Assembly: GCF_963576675.1 (NCBI RefSeq) | Contig: NC_088913.1 | Coordinates: forward strand, 90,333,001 to 90,397,000 | Direction: 5' to 3' | Source of the DNA: Euphorbia lathyris | Lineage: Eukaryota > Streptophyta > Magnoliopsida > Malpighiales > Euphorbiaceae | DNA: 64,000 nucleotides | Part shown: positions 1 through 9,845 of the stretch, one piece after another | How the letters are laid out: each line of letters opens with the position of its first letter | Position numbering within the stretch: the first letter of the stretch is position 1 | The notes under the pieces: model-generated | What the model was told of the DNA's origin: nothing | Seen by the model: only the letters and a program-made list of their open reading frames with translations | Databases searched by the model: none | Made by a program: the position numbers and the translations under genes

Positions 1-125
1 AAATGTTAGGGGTATTTTTGCACCTTAACCCATAAAGATTTGTACAATATTTTTTTTAGCTTAATACATAACTTGTTTCATTTTGTCACTTAGCTCCATT
101 TATTTAATAAGAAACTTGTCAATCC
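1..125. repeat. MITE terminal arm plus flank, also present at 50393-50516
   Basis: The first ~33 bases (ending GTGCACCTTAACCC-like) form the outer end of a long-TIR MITE family seen again at 50283-50425 and 55857-56335. The next ~90 bases are unique-looking flank that is also repeated at 50426-50516. Sharing of element and flank suggests duplication of a chromosomal segment rather than independent transposition. Confidence 0.6.
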
Positions 126-1344
126 CTGAACAACAAATGTAACACTTGGTTCCCCTTTACGTGTTTACATGACATTGATTAGCCTTTCAATCTATCTTTT
201 GCAACTTCTTAGTCCCCTCATGTAAAAAATGAATAAATAGTTTATATCGTGGTGCAAAAGATGTATTAAAATTGATGGAGATGGTGTCTTGAAAAGTGTA
301 CTCAATCTCGTGAAAACACAAAAAGATACAAATGTATGATAATTTTTGAGGTGAGATGTAGATAGATTGACCAGTAAGGTTCTATTCTTTTTTTACTGAA
401 CTGAACTGAATGCTATTAAACTGAAATTATAATATTATACTTTAAAAATAGCAATAATAATAATAATAGTTATAATTATAATAAGTTATTATAAAAATAA
501 AAATAATTATAATAAATAATAATAAATTACTGAACTAACCTAAAAATCATTGAACTCCAATTAATGATACTGAAATTAAGTGATAAAGAGCAATGTCCAA
601 GTAGAGGGACCTAAATAACAAAATTGGACAAATTCAACAGGCAACAGAGGCATTAAGCCTATTTTTCTTTTCTAAAATTAACTGTCTATCGAATTTTCTA
701 AATCTTGTATACTTCAACAAATCTTTAATTCATATTCTAAAAAAAGGAAAACGTGAAAAATAAAAAAATATATGAAAAATTAAATACTTGAAAAACACGA
801 CAAGCATGAAAATATGTAAACATTAAAAACGTAAAAATGGTAAAATGAAAAAACAGGAAAAACGAAAAAATACAAATATAATGAACAAACGTAAAAAGCA
901 TGCAAAGTCGAAAAACGTGGAAAATAGTAAAAAAGAAAATCGGTATAAATACGAAAAATATTAAAACAAACAAAGAACATGAAAACATAAAAATGGAAAA
1001 AACGTGAAAACGATAATAAAATACAAAAAACGGGAAAAACAGGAAAATATAAAAACAGTAAAAATGATAAAAAAAAATGCAAAAAAAAACAGTAAAAACT
1101 AAAAAATTTGGAAAAACGGAAAAATGAGAAAATGAGAAAAAGAAAAAAAAACATGAAAAATAAAAAAGAAACGTCAAAGTCAGGAAAACAGTGAATTGTG
1201 ATAAATGGAAAAACACAAAAAATGGTAAAAGAAATATAAAACATGGAAAATGATAAAAAAAACGTGAAAATAAGACACAGTAAATGTGAAAAAACATGAA
1301 GTAAAGACATAATTACTCTTGTGGTCTTGGTCTGAGGGGAGGAT
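126..1344. other. AT-rich intergenic DNA with a degenerate CGTGAAAAA tract
   Basis: No gene is visible. From about 730 to 1300 the + strand is an A-rich, imperfect repetition of a word like CGTGAAAAA or CATGAAAAA. This leaves long Phe-rich frames open on the minus strand with no other coding signal. The same word builds the arms of the foldback element at 60719-61407. Confidence 0.6.
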
Positions 1345-1535
1345 TGTTGGGTATACATCTCAAGTCCCACATCGGAAAGATACAAGGGAGATGCATAGTT
1401 TATAAAGAAGTTCACCAACTACATTAGTATGAGGCCTTTTAGGAAGGAACCCAAAAACAAATCCGTGCGGGTTTGGTCCAAAGCGGACAATATCATACCA
1501 ATGGTGGAACTGTTGGTGAACTTGTGGGCCCTACA
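1345..1535 (+). repeat. Solo-LTR / TRIM-like fragment
   Basis: The segment begins TGTTGGGTATACATC and ends GGGCCCTACA (TG...CA). It contains the widespread plant tract AAGTCCCACATCGG and, further on, AAAGCGGACAATATC, known to me from short LTR elements and solo LTRs. A purine run (CTGAGGGGAGGA) lies just upstream, as a polypurine tract would before a 3' LTR. The 5 bases flanking each side do not match (AGGAT/ATTAC), so the element is truncated or the boundaries are off. Confidence 0.5.
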
Positions 1536-1944
1536 ATTACTAATGCATTAGTAAACTTGAAGGGTTAAAATTGAATCACAATATCTAAATTCAGTAAAAA
1601 ACGAAGCACAAAAACTAAAATCACAAATTCAAAATTTACCTCCAACTAAACTAAAACCATTGAAATTCAAAATTTACATGCAACTAAAACCATTAAGTAC
1701 CACTTAAAAAAACTCTAAAAATTTATAAAAAAAAATCAACCATAATAATATAAATAAACTATTTCAGTTATAATGTATTAATATAAATTGCTTAAGCATA
1801 ATATTACATATAAAAAAAAGAATGACCAATTTAAAGTAAATTAATAGAATATTATTTTCAACAGTAAATTTAACAGATTAAAACTCCTAACTCCACCCAA
1901 TTAATTATTTCGCAAACAAAGATACCAACTGAATAGGGTAAAGG
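1536..1944. other. AT-rich intergenic, nothing recognised
   Basis: Roughly 400 bases of A/T-rich DNA with short homopolymers. I see no ORF, RNA gene or repeat boundary. Confidence 0.6.
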
Positions 1945-2078
1945 TTATACTTACTTTGTTTTTGACAAAGTAAGCTTTACTTTGTGTGTTTTCACCATTA
2001 GATTAATTTTATACTCCATCATTCAATGGTGAAAGCACACCAAGTAATAATACTTTGTCAAAAACAAAGTAACCATAG
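1945..2078. mobile_element. Small hairpin MITE (ACTTTGTTTTT family), copy 1
   Basis: A terminal inverted repeat pairs 1951-1972 (TTACTTTGTTTTTGACAAAG...) with 2051-2072 (its reverse complement). The inner halves also pair through TTTCACCATT and AATGGTGAAA. Related copies lie at 3151-3271 and, as a fragment, at 60235-60260. The superfamily is not determined because the target duplication is unclear. Confidence 0.6.
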
Positions 2079-3150
2079 AAAGCACTAATGAGTAGTATTT
2101 ACATGGATCATGAATTACATTGATCAAAATACCAAATAAATTTGATCATTTAATATTACATTTAAGTTTATTAAATTTTTTTTTTTTTTTTGAGAAAAGG
2201 TTTATTAAAATCTTAATATGCAGATTAAAAGTATTATAATGCTTACATTGGATAAACATTGATCTAACGTGAGTGACTAAATTCATTTGATAACTTAGCG
2301 TTTACGTAAACACTATTGGAAAATTTTGAATAAAATTATATATTGATTTAAATACCAACAAACACCTAATTTCATAAATATTCGTGTCAGTCGTGAATAG
2401 TCATGTTCGTATGTGAACAGTCGTGTCTGTCCGTGTACAGTCGTGTTCGTTCGTAAATAGACATATCCTTTCGAGTTCTATTTATATAGAATGAATTGTC
2501 AAATTCATAAGTTATGAAAAAGTTGTTGATAAAATAAATATCCTCTGAATGTTTATGTTCTCCGTCTGTTCGTAATGTTCTTGTTTTCCTACTCCGGTGA
2601 TCACTAGGCTACACACGATTTGAGTCCGCTTGCGTAATCTGTTGTATCCTGGGAGACGATAGTCAATATCGACGATATCTGTCTTAAGGAAGCTGCTAAT
2701 ACAGGCCTCAGATTTGTCTAACTCCATTCTTTTGATTTTCTATTTACTGTTGATATATTTTTCTGTGTTCTTTTTGTTTTTTTGGTTAATCACATCTAAC
2801 ATTTTAAGGCATACGTAACTGTTTATCTTACAAACACAATATTTAAAATGAAAATTAAAGAAGATGTATGCTTATGAGAAACAATTCAAAAAACTACTTA
2901 AGGTTAACTTTAGTTAACCTTGAAGTCGCTTAAACCAGATCTCGAGTTCGAATCATAACTTACACAAGAAAATATTAATTGGAAGAGGATCCGTTTAAAA
3001 AGGTGTCTGATGACTCTAAAATTGAGGAATCAAATATTAAAAATTAACTTAGGGATTTGAAAATTACTTCAAATGGTAACTTTTTTTTTTTTTTAATTCA
3101 CATTTTTTTGAAATGTTTTAATTTATTAAATTCATATGTATTAATATTAA
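2079..3150. other. AT-rich intergenic with weak short repeats
   Basis: 2380-2465 has loose repetition of GTCGTGTTCGT-like words. A 71-codon minus-strand frame (2512-2727) has no supporting promoter or family match that I recognise. 2920-2960 has a GAGTTCGAATC word resembling a pol III B box, without a convincing A box. Confidence 0.4.
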
Positions 3151-3271
3151 GTGTCTTTTACGGTTGTTTTTTTCACCATTGGATGATGGTGGACTTTAAC
3201 AAAGTAAGTTCATCTAATGGTGGTAAAAATAAAGTAAAGCTTACTTTGTTAAAAACAAAGTAAACATAGCC
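3151..3271. mobile_element. Small hairpin MITE (ACTTTGTTTTT family), copy 2
   Basis: The right end (GCTTACTTTGTTAAAAACAA then AGTAAACATAGCC) matches the termini of the 1945-2078 element. The inner part carries the same CACCATT...AATGGTG pairing. The left terminus is eroded. Confidence 0.5.
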
Positions 3272-3436
3272 TTACCTTTAATATTATAATGTTATTCACA
3301 TAATATAAATATAAAAGAAAATTTTTACTTCAAATTATAAATTAATCGATTATTAAGTTTCAGAAAACCTTAAATATATTTTTAAACTGTGTAAATGGAT
3401 TAAAATAAAATTCAGTATAAATGGATATAACTTTGA

Positions 3437-3665
3437 TATAGTACCATAAGTTTGAGAGGGCGAGTCTTGGCGCAACGGTAAAACGTTGTTGTCGTGTGAC
3501 CAGAGGTCACGGGTTCGAGTCTTAGGAGCGGCCTCTTGCCAATTAAATTGGCAAGGGAAGGCTTGCCCCTAATACACCCTTGTGGTGGGACCCCTCCCCG
3601 GACCCTCGCTCAGCGGGGACGCGTAATGCGACCGGGCCGCCCTTTTTATAGTACCATAAGTTTGA
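3437..3665 (+). mobile_element. tRNA-derived SINE, Au-like, with 19-bp target duplication
   Basis: The body is 3456-3646. Near the 5' end is a pol III A box (TGGCGCAACGGTAAA, from 3469), followed about 30 bp later by a B box (GGTCACGGGTTCGAGTC). The 3' half (CCCTTGTGGTGGGACCC, CCCCGGACCC, then GGGCCGCCC plus a short T tail) is the layout known for the plant Au SINE family. The 19-bp sequence TATAGTACCATAAGTTTGA is perfectly repeated at 3437-3455 and 3647-3665, which fixes both ends and indicates a fairly recent LINE-mediated insertion. It is not a functional tRNA gene. Confidence 0.9.
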
Positions 3666-3802
3666 AAAAAAAAAATATGATAGAGTGGAAGTTGATACAA
3701 AATACAATATAAACACATACATCAAAAGAGAAAGATTTAAACTTAGCAAGTTTTGCCTATTTGACATTATAAACTTTTAAAATAACTTTTAAAATCCTAT
3801 CA

Positions 3803-4821
3803 ATAGTTGGTTTTAAAAACATATCATACACCTATAATTGATTCATTTGGACCTCTTGCACACAAAATCGTTGATTTGTCATTTTTGACAGATAAGGCGG
3901 AAAACATGACTATGGGTGGCAACGGTGCAGGGCGGGGACGATTCTGCATTAACCACTCCGTCCTCAAATATTTACGGGACGGTTTCGGGGAATACCCATT
4001 AAATGATTCAGGGGTTTTTTCATCCCCATCCCCTCTCCATACGGTTTCGGAGAATCCTCATGTCCAATAAATTAATAATATTTACTTTTATATATACAAA
4101 AATTTAATTATAATATTTTAAAAAAATAACCAAAAAAATATTTAATATTGTGCTAGTTATATTACAAAGTAATAGCAAACTGGTTATAGATAATGTAACC
4201 AACAACAATTGCTGGTTATGTTGTTTTATTTTATAAAAAGTTACTAATTTATTTTGATACATTGATATAAAATAATGGTTAGAAATTAAAATTAATAATT
4301 TTATTCGGGGATTTTTTAGGGATACCCATGGAAATTTATACGGTAACGGTGCGGGGATCCCCATAGGGCGATTATAGCAATCCTCGTCTCCATTTAGGTT
4401 TCGGGAAAAAAATTTATCCGTCCCCATCCCCAAATTTTACAGTTATTCCCTATCCCCGTCGGTTCGGATACCCGCGGTTTTCAGATAATCCCTGCCCATT
4501 GTCACCCCTAAACAGAACGAACTTACATGAATTTCTTTTTTCCTATAGCACGCATGTCATCTCAATTGTCAAAGATGATGGATCAATGATTTTATATGCA
4601 GGATGTCTGAATAAGCCAACTATAGGTGTGTGATAGCTTTTTAAAACCAACTATAAGTGTTTGATAAGTTTTTAAATCCAACTATAGATGTGTGATAGGT
4701 TATTTTGAAAATTCAGGATGCAAATAGATAAAACGAGCCAAGTTTAAAGATATAAATATTCATTAAGCGAAAGAAAAAAAATAGCAGTACACTACATAGC
4801 CGATTAATTAAGGGATAAAGT
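3803..4821. repeat. Foldback segment duplicated at 51105-52137
   Basis: 3803-3905 and 4512-4670 are imperfect inverted repeats of each other. The right arm carries a ~30-bp tandem unit (CCAACTATARGTGTGTGATA...). An hAT-like element sits between the arms. From about 3826 the whole segment recurs in the same orientation at 51105-52137. The alignment stops at 4821, exactly where the Copia LTR begins. The first 5 bp flanking that LTR are AAAGT. Confidence 0.7.
3911..4510. mobile_element. Non-autonomous hAT-like element
   Basis: The ends are imperfect inverted repeats: TATGGGTGGCAACGG...GGGCGGGGA on the left, and a right end whose complement is TAGGGGTGACAATGGGCAGG. Flanking 8-mers AACATGAC and AACAGAAC fit a decayed 8-bp hAT target duplication. 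The interior is rich in CGGGGATCCCC-type words and has no transposase. A duplicated copy lies at 51201-51794. Confidence 0.6.
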
Positions 4822-5088
4822 TGTTAGAGATAATAGTATTATTATTATCTCTCCATTAATTATCTATATACTAATTAGAGTCTCACTTATTCTATAAGTC
4901 TAATTCGGATTAGAGATAATATTATTATTATATCATATATAATTAGTTATACACAAATAGAGTTGTATTTATATTATACGTCTAATTACGTCACTGAATC
5001 CTAGTTAGACTACACACCTATATCTGTCATATATATACGATTGGTCAATGAAAACCCTAATCAAGGGAAAATATTTTCGGTCACTCTC
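4822..5088 (+). repeat. Outer Copia 5' LTR, left part
   Basis: Starts TGTTAGAGATAATAG and is interrupted after CTCTC by the Athila-like element. The LTR resumes at 13293, so its full length is about 341 bp. Confidence 0.75.
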
Positions 5089-5313
5089 TGAGAGGGGCAT
5101 TTCGTCCCTATCTTTTAGCGTGGTTTACGGTTTATTTTCGAGCTAAATAAATAAGTTTAATTACGAAAATAATGCGTTTTAATAAAATAATGAAATAAAA
5201 ATAAAAATCGAGCTTTCGGGTAATTTCCTTTATTTTTAGTTGAATTTAGAGAATAAAATGTCAAGTTAACTCGGCTCGTGAGAAGTGTATTTCGCAAGTA
5301 CAAAATACAATAC

Positions 5314-5639
5314 ACGCAGGGCGTATCCCCATCCACGCGGGGCGTGCAGACAAGTGAGTCAGAAATGATTGATCAATCCTGAACCACCACATGGAATCTA
5401 CTCAGCACACGCAGGGCGTGTCAACCACCATGCAGGGCGTATGGTGTTTGTCAAGAAATGATTAACCCAATCCTGAAAGTCAGACTGCATTGTCCCCTAA
5501 GTCAACTATCAATACGCAGGGCGTGTTTTGGGACACGCGGGGCGTACATAGGGTAATTCGAGCAATAAAATACCAGGAGCTCAAACACGCGGGACGTATA
5601 GCAAGACACGCAGGGCGTCTCCTCCCATACGCAGGGCGT
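5314..5639 (+). promoter_or_regulatory. Helically phased ACGCRGGGCGT array upstream of LTR TATA box
   Basis: Nine copies of an 11-bp motif start at 5314, 5335, 5409, 5430, 5514, 5535, 5587, 5608 and 5629. Neighbours within a cluster are exactly 21 bp apart. Gaps between clusters are 74, 84 and 52 bp, close to 7, 8 and 5 turns of 10.5 bp. All are in the same orientation. The last copy is ~79 bp before the TATA box. The position suggests a promoter element bound on one DNA face; this is inference. Confidence 0.75.
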
Positions 5640-5717
5640 GACCTGAGAATTCTGCACCAAATTATGTACCTCCATACTTGTACCTTGTGAAGTTACAATT
5701 CTACCCCTAGCTTGATG

Positions 5718-5727
5718 TATAAATAAG
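5718..5727 (+). promoter_or_regulatory. TATA box, Athila-like 5' LTR
   Basis: TATAAATAAG lies downstream of the phased array and upstream of a CT-rich stretch, as expected for the U3/R boundary. Confidence 0.7.
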
Positions 5728-6743
5728 AGTGACTAGCACTCATTTTGGAGACACCTCTACCACTACCTTCTATCTTCTACTTCTTTGTATAGTTTGAGTT
5801 TGAGATTCAGTTTATGTAATAAGACTCTCCCCTTTCGGGGTTGTTCGTTGATCCCGACATTCCGTCAAAGCTACGTTCCTTCTCCGTTCACCAAGCTCGA
5901 GAGTTCCACCTCCAAGTCCTAAGCGACGGCCTTGAGTCCGGTTGGCTAGTTCCGAGGGCCGATTCTTCCATCTTCGCTTGCTAACTAGCTTGCACTCTTC
6001 CTATGTACTAGGCTCGGTTGTATTCATCATTTTTATTCTCCATATTTATAATATATGATTTGCAATTTCCGTTTCTATACACGTGTTAATGTTTATTACT
6101 TGCTTTGATACTTATAATTGACTATTGTGTAGGGGAACGCGATTTCCGACGCCATTCGGGCTATCTTTAGGGATTCATATAGGTGTTGCCTCATCGGAAG
6201 TGACGCTCTGGAAACCGTAAGAATTGACACACCACGGAACTTACGGGCCCTAGTTTCTGATCCCCAGCATTAGACACGTCTTGACTAGGAATCACGTAGT
6301 CTAAGTACTTCACGGGTCGGTCGAACTACACGTAGTCGTCTTTGCAAGAGTAGATTATTAATCGTATATATTCGGAGTCTTTGTTTGTCATATTTATAAC
6401 TTATCGTCGCCATTGCACTTCGTAGAGTATTCGTTATATAAAATCTGTCTCACCAATAGTTTAGGAGTAGTTGGTAGTCGTCACCAAAACCCTTTAAAGT
6501 ATTCACCGCTTAAATAACGTATAGAACCGAGTCGTTTAATACTTGTAGTTATAAATCTCGTGGATTCGATACCCGGTCTTAACTGGATTATTACTTGATA
6601 CGACGGGGTACACTTGCCCCTAAGTAGTCGTGACGTCTAGTGAATTTAGAGCATTTATAAAGATCAAATCCATAGTCCCGTAGCTCACTCATATTACACC
6701 AACATCCGTAAACACACACCTAGACTGCACGCTATCAAGTTTT

Positions 6744-6761
6744 TGGCGCCGTTGCTGGGGA
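6744..6761 (+). promoter_or_regulatory. Primer binding site, Athila-like element
   Basis: TGGCGCCGTTGCTGGGGA begins six bases after the LTR end. It differs by about one base from the tRNA-Asp type PBS usual in Athila/Tat elements. Confidence 0.85.
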
Positions 6762-6914
6762 TTTATAATTTCTTGCAATATTAGACAAAAACGTTTTATT
6801 GTTAGTTTAAGCATTTGTAAATTTTATTTTCTCTTTTTGTGAATAATTTATTTCGTTACTAATGATTTGTTTCATGGTAGGATACTTCATAGTCGTCATC
6901 GGTGGGACAACCGC

Positions 6915-7445
6915 ATGGATGACGAACACCCACACTCAACCTCGCAATTCGATGTGATAAATTCTTTGCTTGAAGATATCCATGGAGGTTTATCTAACAC
7001 TGAAACATATTTCAGGGAAATAGGAAATCTATGGGTCAGATTGAAGTCTCCTCTTGATTCCGCCGCGGATGAATCAATTCGAGATTCCAATTCGGTTCGC
7101 CAAAATGGGAAGCTCGAGTTAATTGAGTTTTCTCAAAAGGATCCCCTAAGGAACAAAAGTCGTTTCAGTTGTGAGAAAACGGACATCGATGAGTCGGTTG
7201 TGCGCGGACCCATGGAAATAAATCCAAAGCTAGAAGAGTCGGAGGTTCCTTCTACGTCGGAACATTTCGCTCTTTTTGAACTACCGAAGGAGTCAAAAAG
7301 GGAGCAAACTAAACTCTTCGATAATTTCTGTAAATATAGCTTTTGGTTTTTGTTAAATTTCTTTGAAGCTAACAATCCGTTTTGTAGGTACGGATTGTTT
7401 ATTCAAGAATTTGGATATCTTACGCGATTAGAGGCATTCACCTAG
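6915..7445 (+). CDS. Unrecognised 176-aa ORF of the Athila-like element
   Basis: The frame is open from 6867, but the first ATG is at 6915, which I take as the start. It lies ~155 bp downstream of the PBS, where gag normally begins, so it may be the remnant of a gag N-terminus. The protein is acidic and polar (many Glu, Ser, Asp) with no zinc knuckle or capsid motif that I can see. The last ~40 residues are aromatic-rich (around SFWFLLNFFEANNPF), which may reflect run-on into non-coding DNA. The next 240 bp carry no ORF. Function unknown; moderate doubt that it is translated. Confidence 0.4.
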   Translation: MDDEHPHSTSQFDVINSLLEDIHGGLSNTETYFREIGNLWVRLKSPLDSAADESIRDSNSVRQNGKLELIEFSQKDPLRNKSRFSCEKTDIDESVVRGPMEINPKLEESEVPSTSEHFALFELPKESKREQTKLFDNFCKYSFWFLLNFFEANNPFCRYGLFIQEFGYLTRLEAFT

Positions 7446-7683
7446 GAGGGGAAAAAGTCGAGCTACTCCGACTCTAAACATAGCATCGGTTTGAATTTCT
7501 CAAACCACTTGTTTATATATATCTAAACCATTTTCGACTTATTTGCACTCTTTCTTTATTTTTACGTGTGACGTTTTTCTCGTGTCTTGTTATATTGGTA
7601 CTATTTTGTATTTTATTTTATTTTTATTTTTATCTTTTCTCAAAAATTAAAAGAAAAACAAATCCCTTTAGAAATCCAAATAT

Positions 7684-8294
7684 ACGCGGGGCGTATACAC
7701 CCGTACGCCCCGCGTGTTCCGGGCTCTGCTCTTTTTCGTAGCAAAAATTGCAGAGGACGCGGGGCGTCCCTACTCCATGCCCTGCGTGTTTCCCTTTTCG
7801 GCAAAGAATAAAAGGACACGTGTCAGAGGACGCAGGGCGTCCCTTCCTACACGCCCCGCGTATCCTGGGGAGCTGCGAAATGCAGATTTCCCATGGCAAC
7901 TTTTCCTCTTTCCTCTCCCATCAATCACCTCTTCCCCAAAAATCTTTCCCACTTCTCCACTCCACCTCCCTTTCTCTCCAATCACATCATAACCTTTTCA
8001 AATCCACAATAAATTTATCTTAATTACTTTCTTAATCACTCATTAAAATAATAAAAATATTAAATACACCATTAAAACCCATAAAGATTTGAAAAGACTC
8101 AAAAATTCAAAAAAAAAATCGAGCATGCACGCGGGACGTACCCCCGAGTACGCCCGCGTCTCCGCCTTCTCCCAGAAAAAATCTAACCAGGAGACTTGAC
8201 ACGCAGGGCGTCCCACACGGTACGCCCCGCGTGTCCAACCAAAATAAAGTCAGGAGGCGGGAGACGCAGGACGTGGCCCCTTCACGCCCCGCGT
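7684..8294 (+). promoter_or_regulatory. Phased inverted GC-motif pairs, upstream cluster
   Basis: Six pairs, each an ACGCRGGGCGT-like motif followed by its inverse ACGCCCYGCGT starting 20-21 bp later. Pair starts: 7684, 7757, 7830, then 8129, 8201, 8264. Steps within runs are 73, 73, 72 and 63 bp. The cluster ends 45 bp before a TATTTAAA box and 140 bp before the ATG of the 422-aa ORF. In RNA each pair could form a stem of ~11 bp with a ~10-nt loop. Confidence 0.75.
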
Positions 8295-8339
8295 GTCCTG
8301 CTTGGGAATCCGAACACTCTTGGATTCCCCCTCTTTTTC

Positions 8340-8433
8340 TATTTAAACTTACCATCCTTTTCCCCTTTCTTCCTCACAAATCACTCTAACCTTCTCCATT
8401 ATCTCTTCATCCTTACTTCCCCCTCATACAACC
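8340..8433 (+). promoter_or_regulatory. Possible internal promoter and leader for the 422-aa ORF
   Basis: TATTTAAAC at 8340 is followed by ~85 bp of CT-rich leader (CCTTTTCCCCTTTCTTCCTC...) and then ATG at 8434. This looks like a plant core promoter plus 5' UTR. A subgenomic transcript would let the ORF be expressed without the full-length RNA. No direct evidence of transcription. Confidence 0.4.
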
Positions 8434-9702
8434 ATGACCCAAAGCAAGCGAACTGAGATTGACCGCCCCCCACGGGCCACTCGTGCTCGCTCCGCTCGTT
8501 CCACCCAAAATCCACCATCTCCCGACCGGGAAGTAACTCCACCCCTCACCCGACAATACCGGGCACCTTTCCACCTTCTTTCCGAGGCTGAAGCCGAGGC
8601 ATATCAAGCCCTCTCCACCAATCAACCCTTGATCCTCTCGTACTTCACCTTGGACATTCTCAAGCATGATAATATCCGTGATGCTTTTGTAGAACGCCTC
8701 CGCACTCTTGGTTTGGAGGACCACTTCTGGGCTCGTCATCATGTGTATCCATCCTTGGTGTTGGAATTTTTCACCACCATGGATTCCAACAATGTCCCGG
8801 GTGCGGCCCTTTTCACCTTCCGTCTATATAACCACCCCTTCTCCATTGACACTCAATGGATCCGCACCCACTTCACCAAACAAACCGAAGAGGGCATCGC
8901 TATTTGGCTGGATGGCGTCTCTGCTAAGGAATTCTGGACCTCCATTACCGGGTCCAACAAATTTGACGTCTCCAACCTCCGACCATCATGCATCCGAAAC
9001 CCCGGCCTCCAACTTCTCCACCGGTTCATCAATTATTATTTCTCGGGGAAATCGGAGGCCGTCAATGTGAACATTCACGACCTACTTGCCCTCTATTGTG
9101 CTGAAAATAAGCTCGCTTACGACTGGTCCTATCTCGTGGAGGTCCACCTCCACGCAATGCCACGGCGGAAGCGGGCTCAACTCGTTTTGGGCCACCTCAT
9201 CACTATCTTCGCCACCTCCACCCTCGGTGCAAACACCTTGAATCACCTCCCAAGCCACGAACCACGGCCGCTAAGTAAAAACGCTTTCAAATCCCTTGGG
9301 CAGCCTACTTCCGATCCGGGAGAGAGTTCGGGGGCAGCCCAACATGCGGAGGCAACCCAATATCAAGGGGATAGTGGTTCGGACTCGGACATGGGGCTTA
9401 ATTTCAGCCCACCACCCAACCATGATTTCAATGACATTTATTCCCGGTTGGGTGCGGTGGAAGCCCAACAACGTCAAGACTGGGCCCATTTCGATTCTCG
9501 ATTCAAGAACCTCAACGCCACCATCACCACTCGCTTCGACACCCTTGAAGCTCACCGCCTCATGGATCACTCAACTTTCACCACCCGTTTTGATGCGCTT
9601 GAGGCGCAACGACGAGAGGATCGGGCCAACTTTGACGCTTTTACCAACACCTTCTTCGCCCACTTCAACATCAATGGCAATCCGCCTCCACCTCAACAAT
9701 AG
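8434..9702 (+). CDS. ATHILA ORF-1-like protein, 422 aa
   Basis: Starts at ATG 8434 after a CT-rich leader and ends TAG 9700-9702, with no internal stop. The N-terminal ~45 residues are basic and Ser/Pro-rich. Residues ~60-280 match the feel of the ATHILA ORF-1 family: a segment ending RLRTLGLEDHFW, then YPSLVLEFFTTM, then FTFRLYNHPFS. The acidic linker (SGSDSDMG) is followed by three tandem ~25-residue units of the form RFDTLEAHRLxDHxxF, predicted alpha-helical and probably coiled coil. In Athila relatives such ORFs are extra, non-pol genes of unknown role; here it is the only sizeable intact gene of the element and lies between two clusters of the phased GC motif. Family assignment is from memory of motif pattern, not a search. 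Confidence 0.65.
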   Translation: MTQSKRTEIDRPPRATRARSARSTQNPPSPDREVTPPLTRQYRAPFHLLSEAEAEAYQALSTNQPLILSYFTLDILKHDNIRDAFVERLRTLGLEDHFWARHHVYPSLVLEFFTTMDSNNVPGAALFTFRLYNHPFSIDTQWIRTHFTKQTEEGIAIWLDGVSAKEFWTSITGSNKFDVSNLRPSCIRNPGLQLLHRFINYYFSGKSEAVNVNIHDLLALYCAENKLAYDWSYLVEVHLHAMPRRKRAQLVLGHLITIFATSTLGANTLNHLPSHEPRPLSKNAFKSLGQPTSDPGESSGAAQHAEATQYQGDSGSDSDMGLNFSPPPNHDFNDIYSRLGAVEAQQRQDWAHFDSRFKNLNATITTRFDTLEAHRLMDHSTFTTRFDALEAQRREDRANFDAFTNTFFAHFNINGNPPPPQQ

Positions 9703-9845
9703 TTCCCTTTCCTTTTTGTTTTTCTTGTGATGTTGTTGTTTTTCTTTTTGTTGTTAATGTACTTTCCGTTTATTTTATTATTTTAGTAATTTCGGTTTGT
9801 GTTTCGTATTGTTTCCCGTTTAATTTTGCTTTTCGTAATAACACG

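Larger units (their letters stand above)
5089..6737 (+). repeat. Athila-like 5' LTR
   Basis: Begins TGAGAGGGGCATTTCG (one change from the 3' copy TGATAGGGG) and ends ACGCTATCA. It contains the phased GC motif array (5314-5639) followed by a TATA box at 5718. Confidence 0.9.

Noticed and set aside
737..1418. Two long Phe-rich minus-strand frames (186 and 212 codons)
   Set aside because: They are the complement of an A-rich repetitive tract; the composition is set by the repeat and there is no promoter, homology or codon structure.
2512..2727. 71-codon minus-strand ORF as a gene
   Set aside because: Plausible codon use, but no promoter, splice context or known family; length is within chance.
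2920..2960. SINE fragment based on GAGTTCGAATC
   Set aside because: Only a B-box-like word; no A box at the right distance, no tail and no target duplication.
3460..3530. A tRNA gene
   Set aside because: A and B boxes are present, but the sequence does not fold into a full cloverleaf and sits in a SINE with a 19-bp target duplication and a non-tRNA 3' half.
5490..5690. 66-codon ORF (identical copy at 12040-12240) in the Athila-like LTRs
   Set aside because: It is a translation of the phased GC motif array (repeated HAGR peptides) in U3, upstream of the TATA box.
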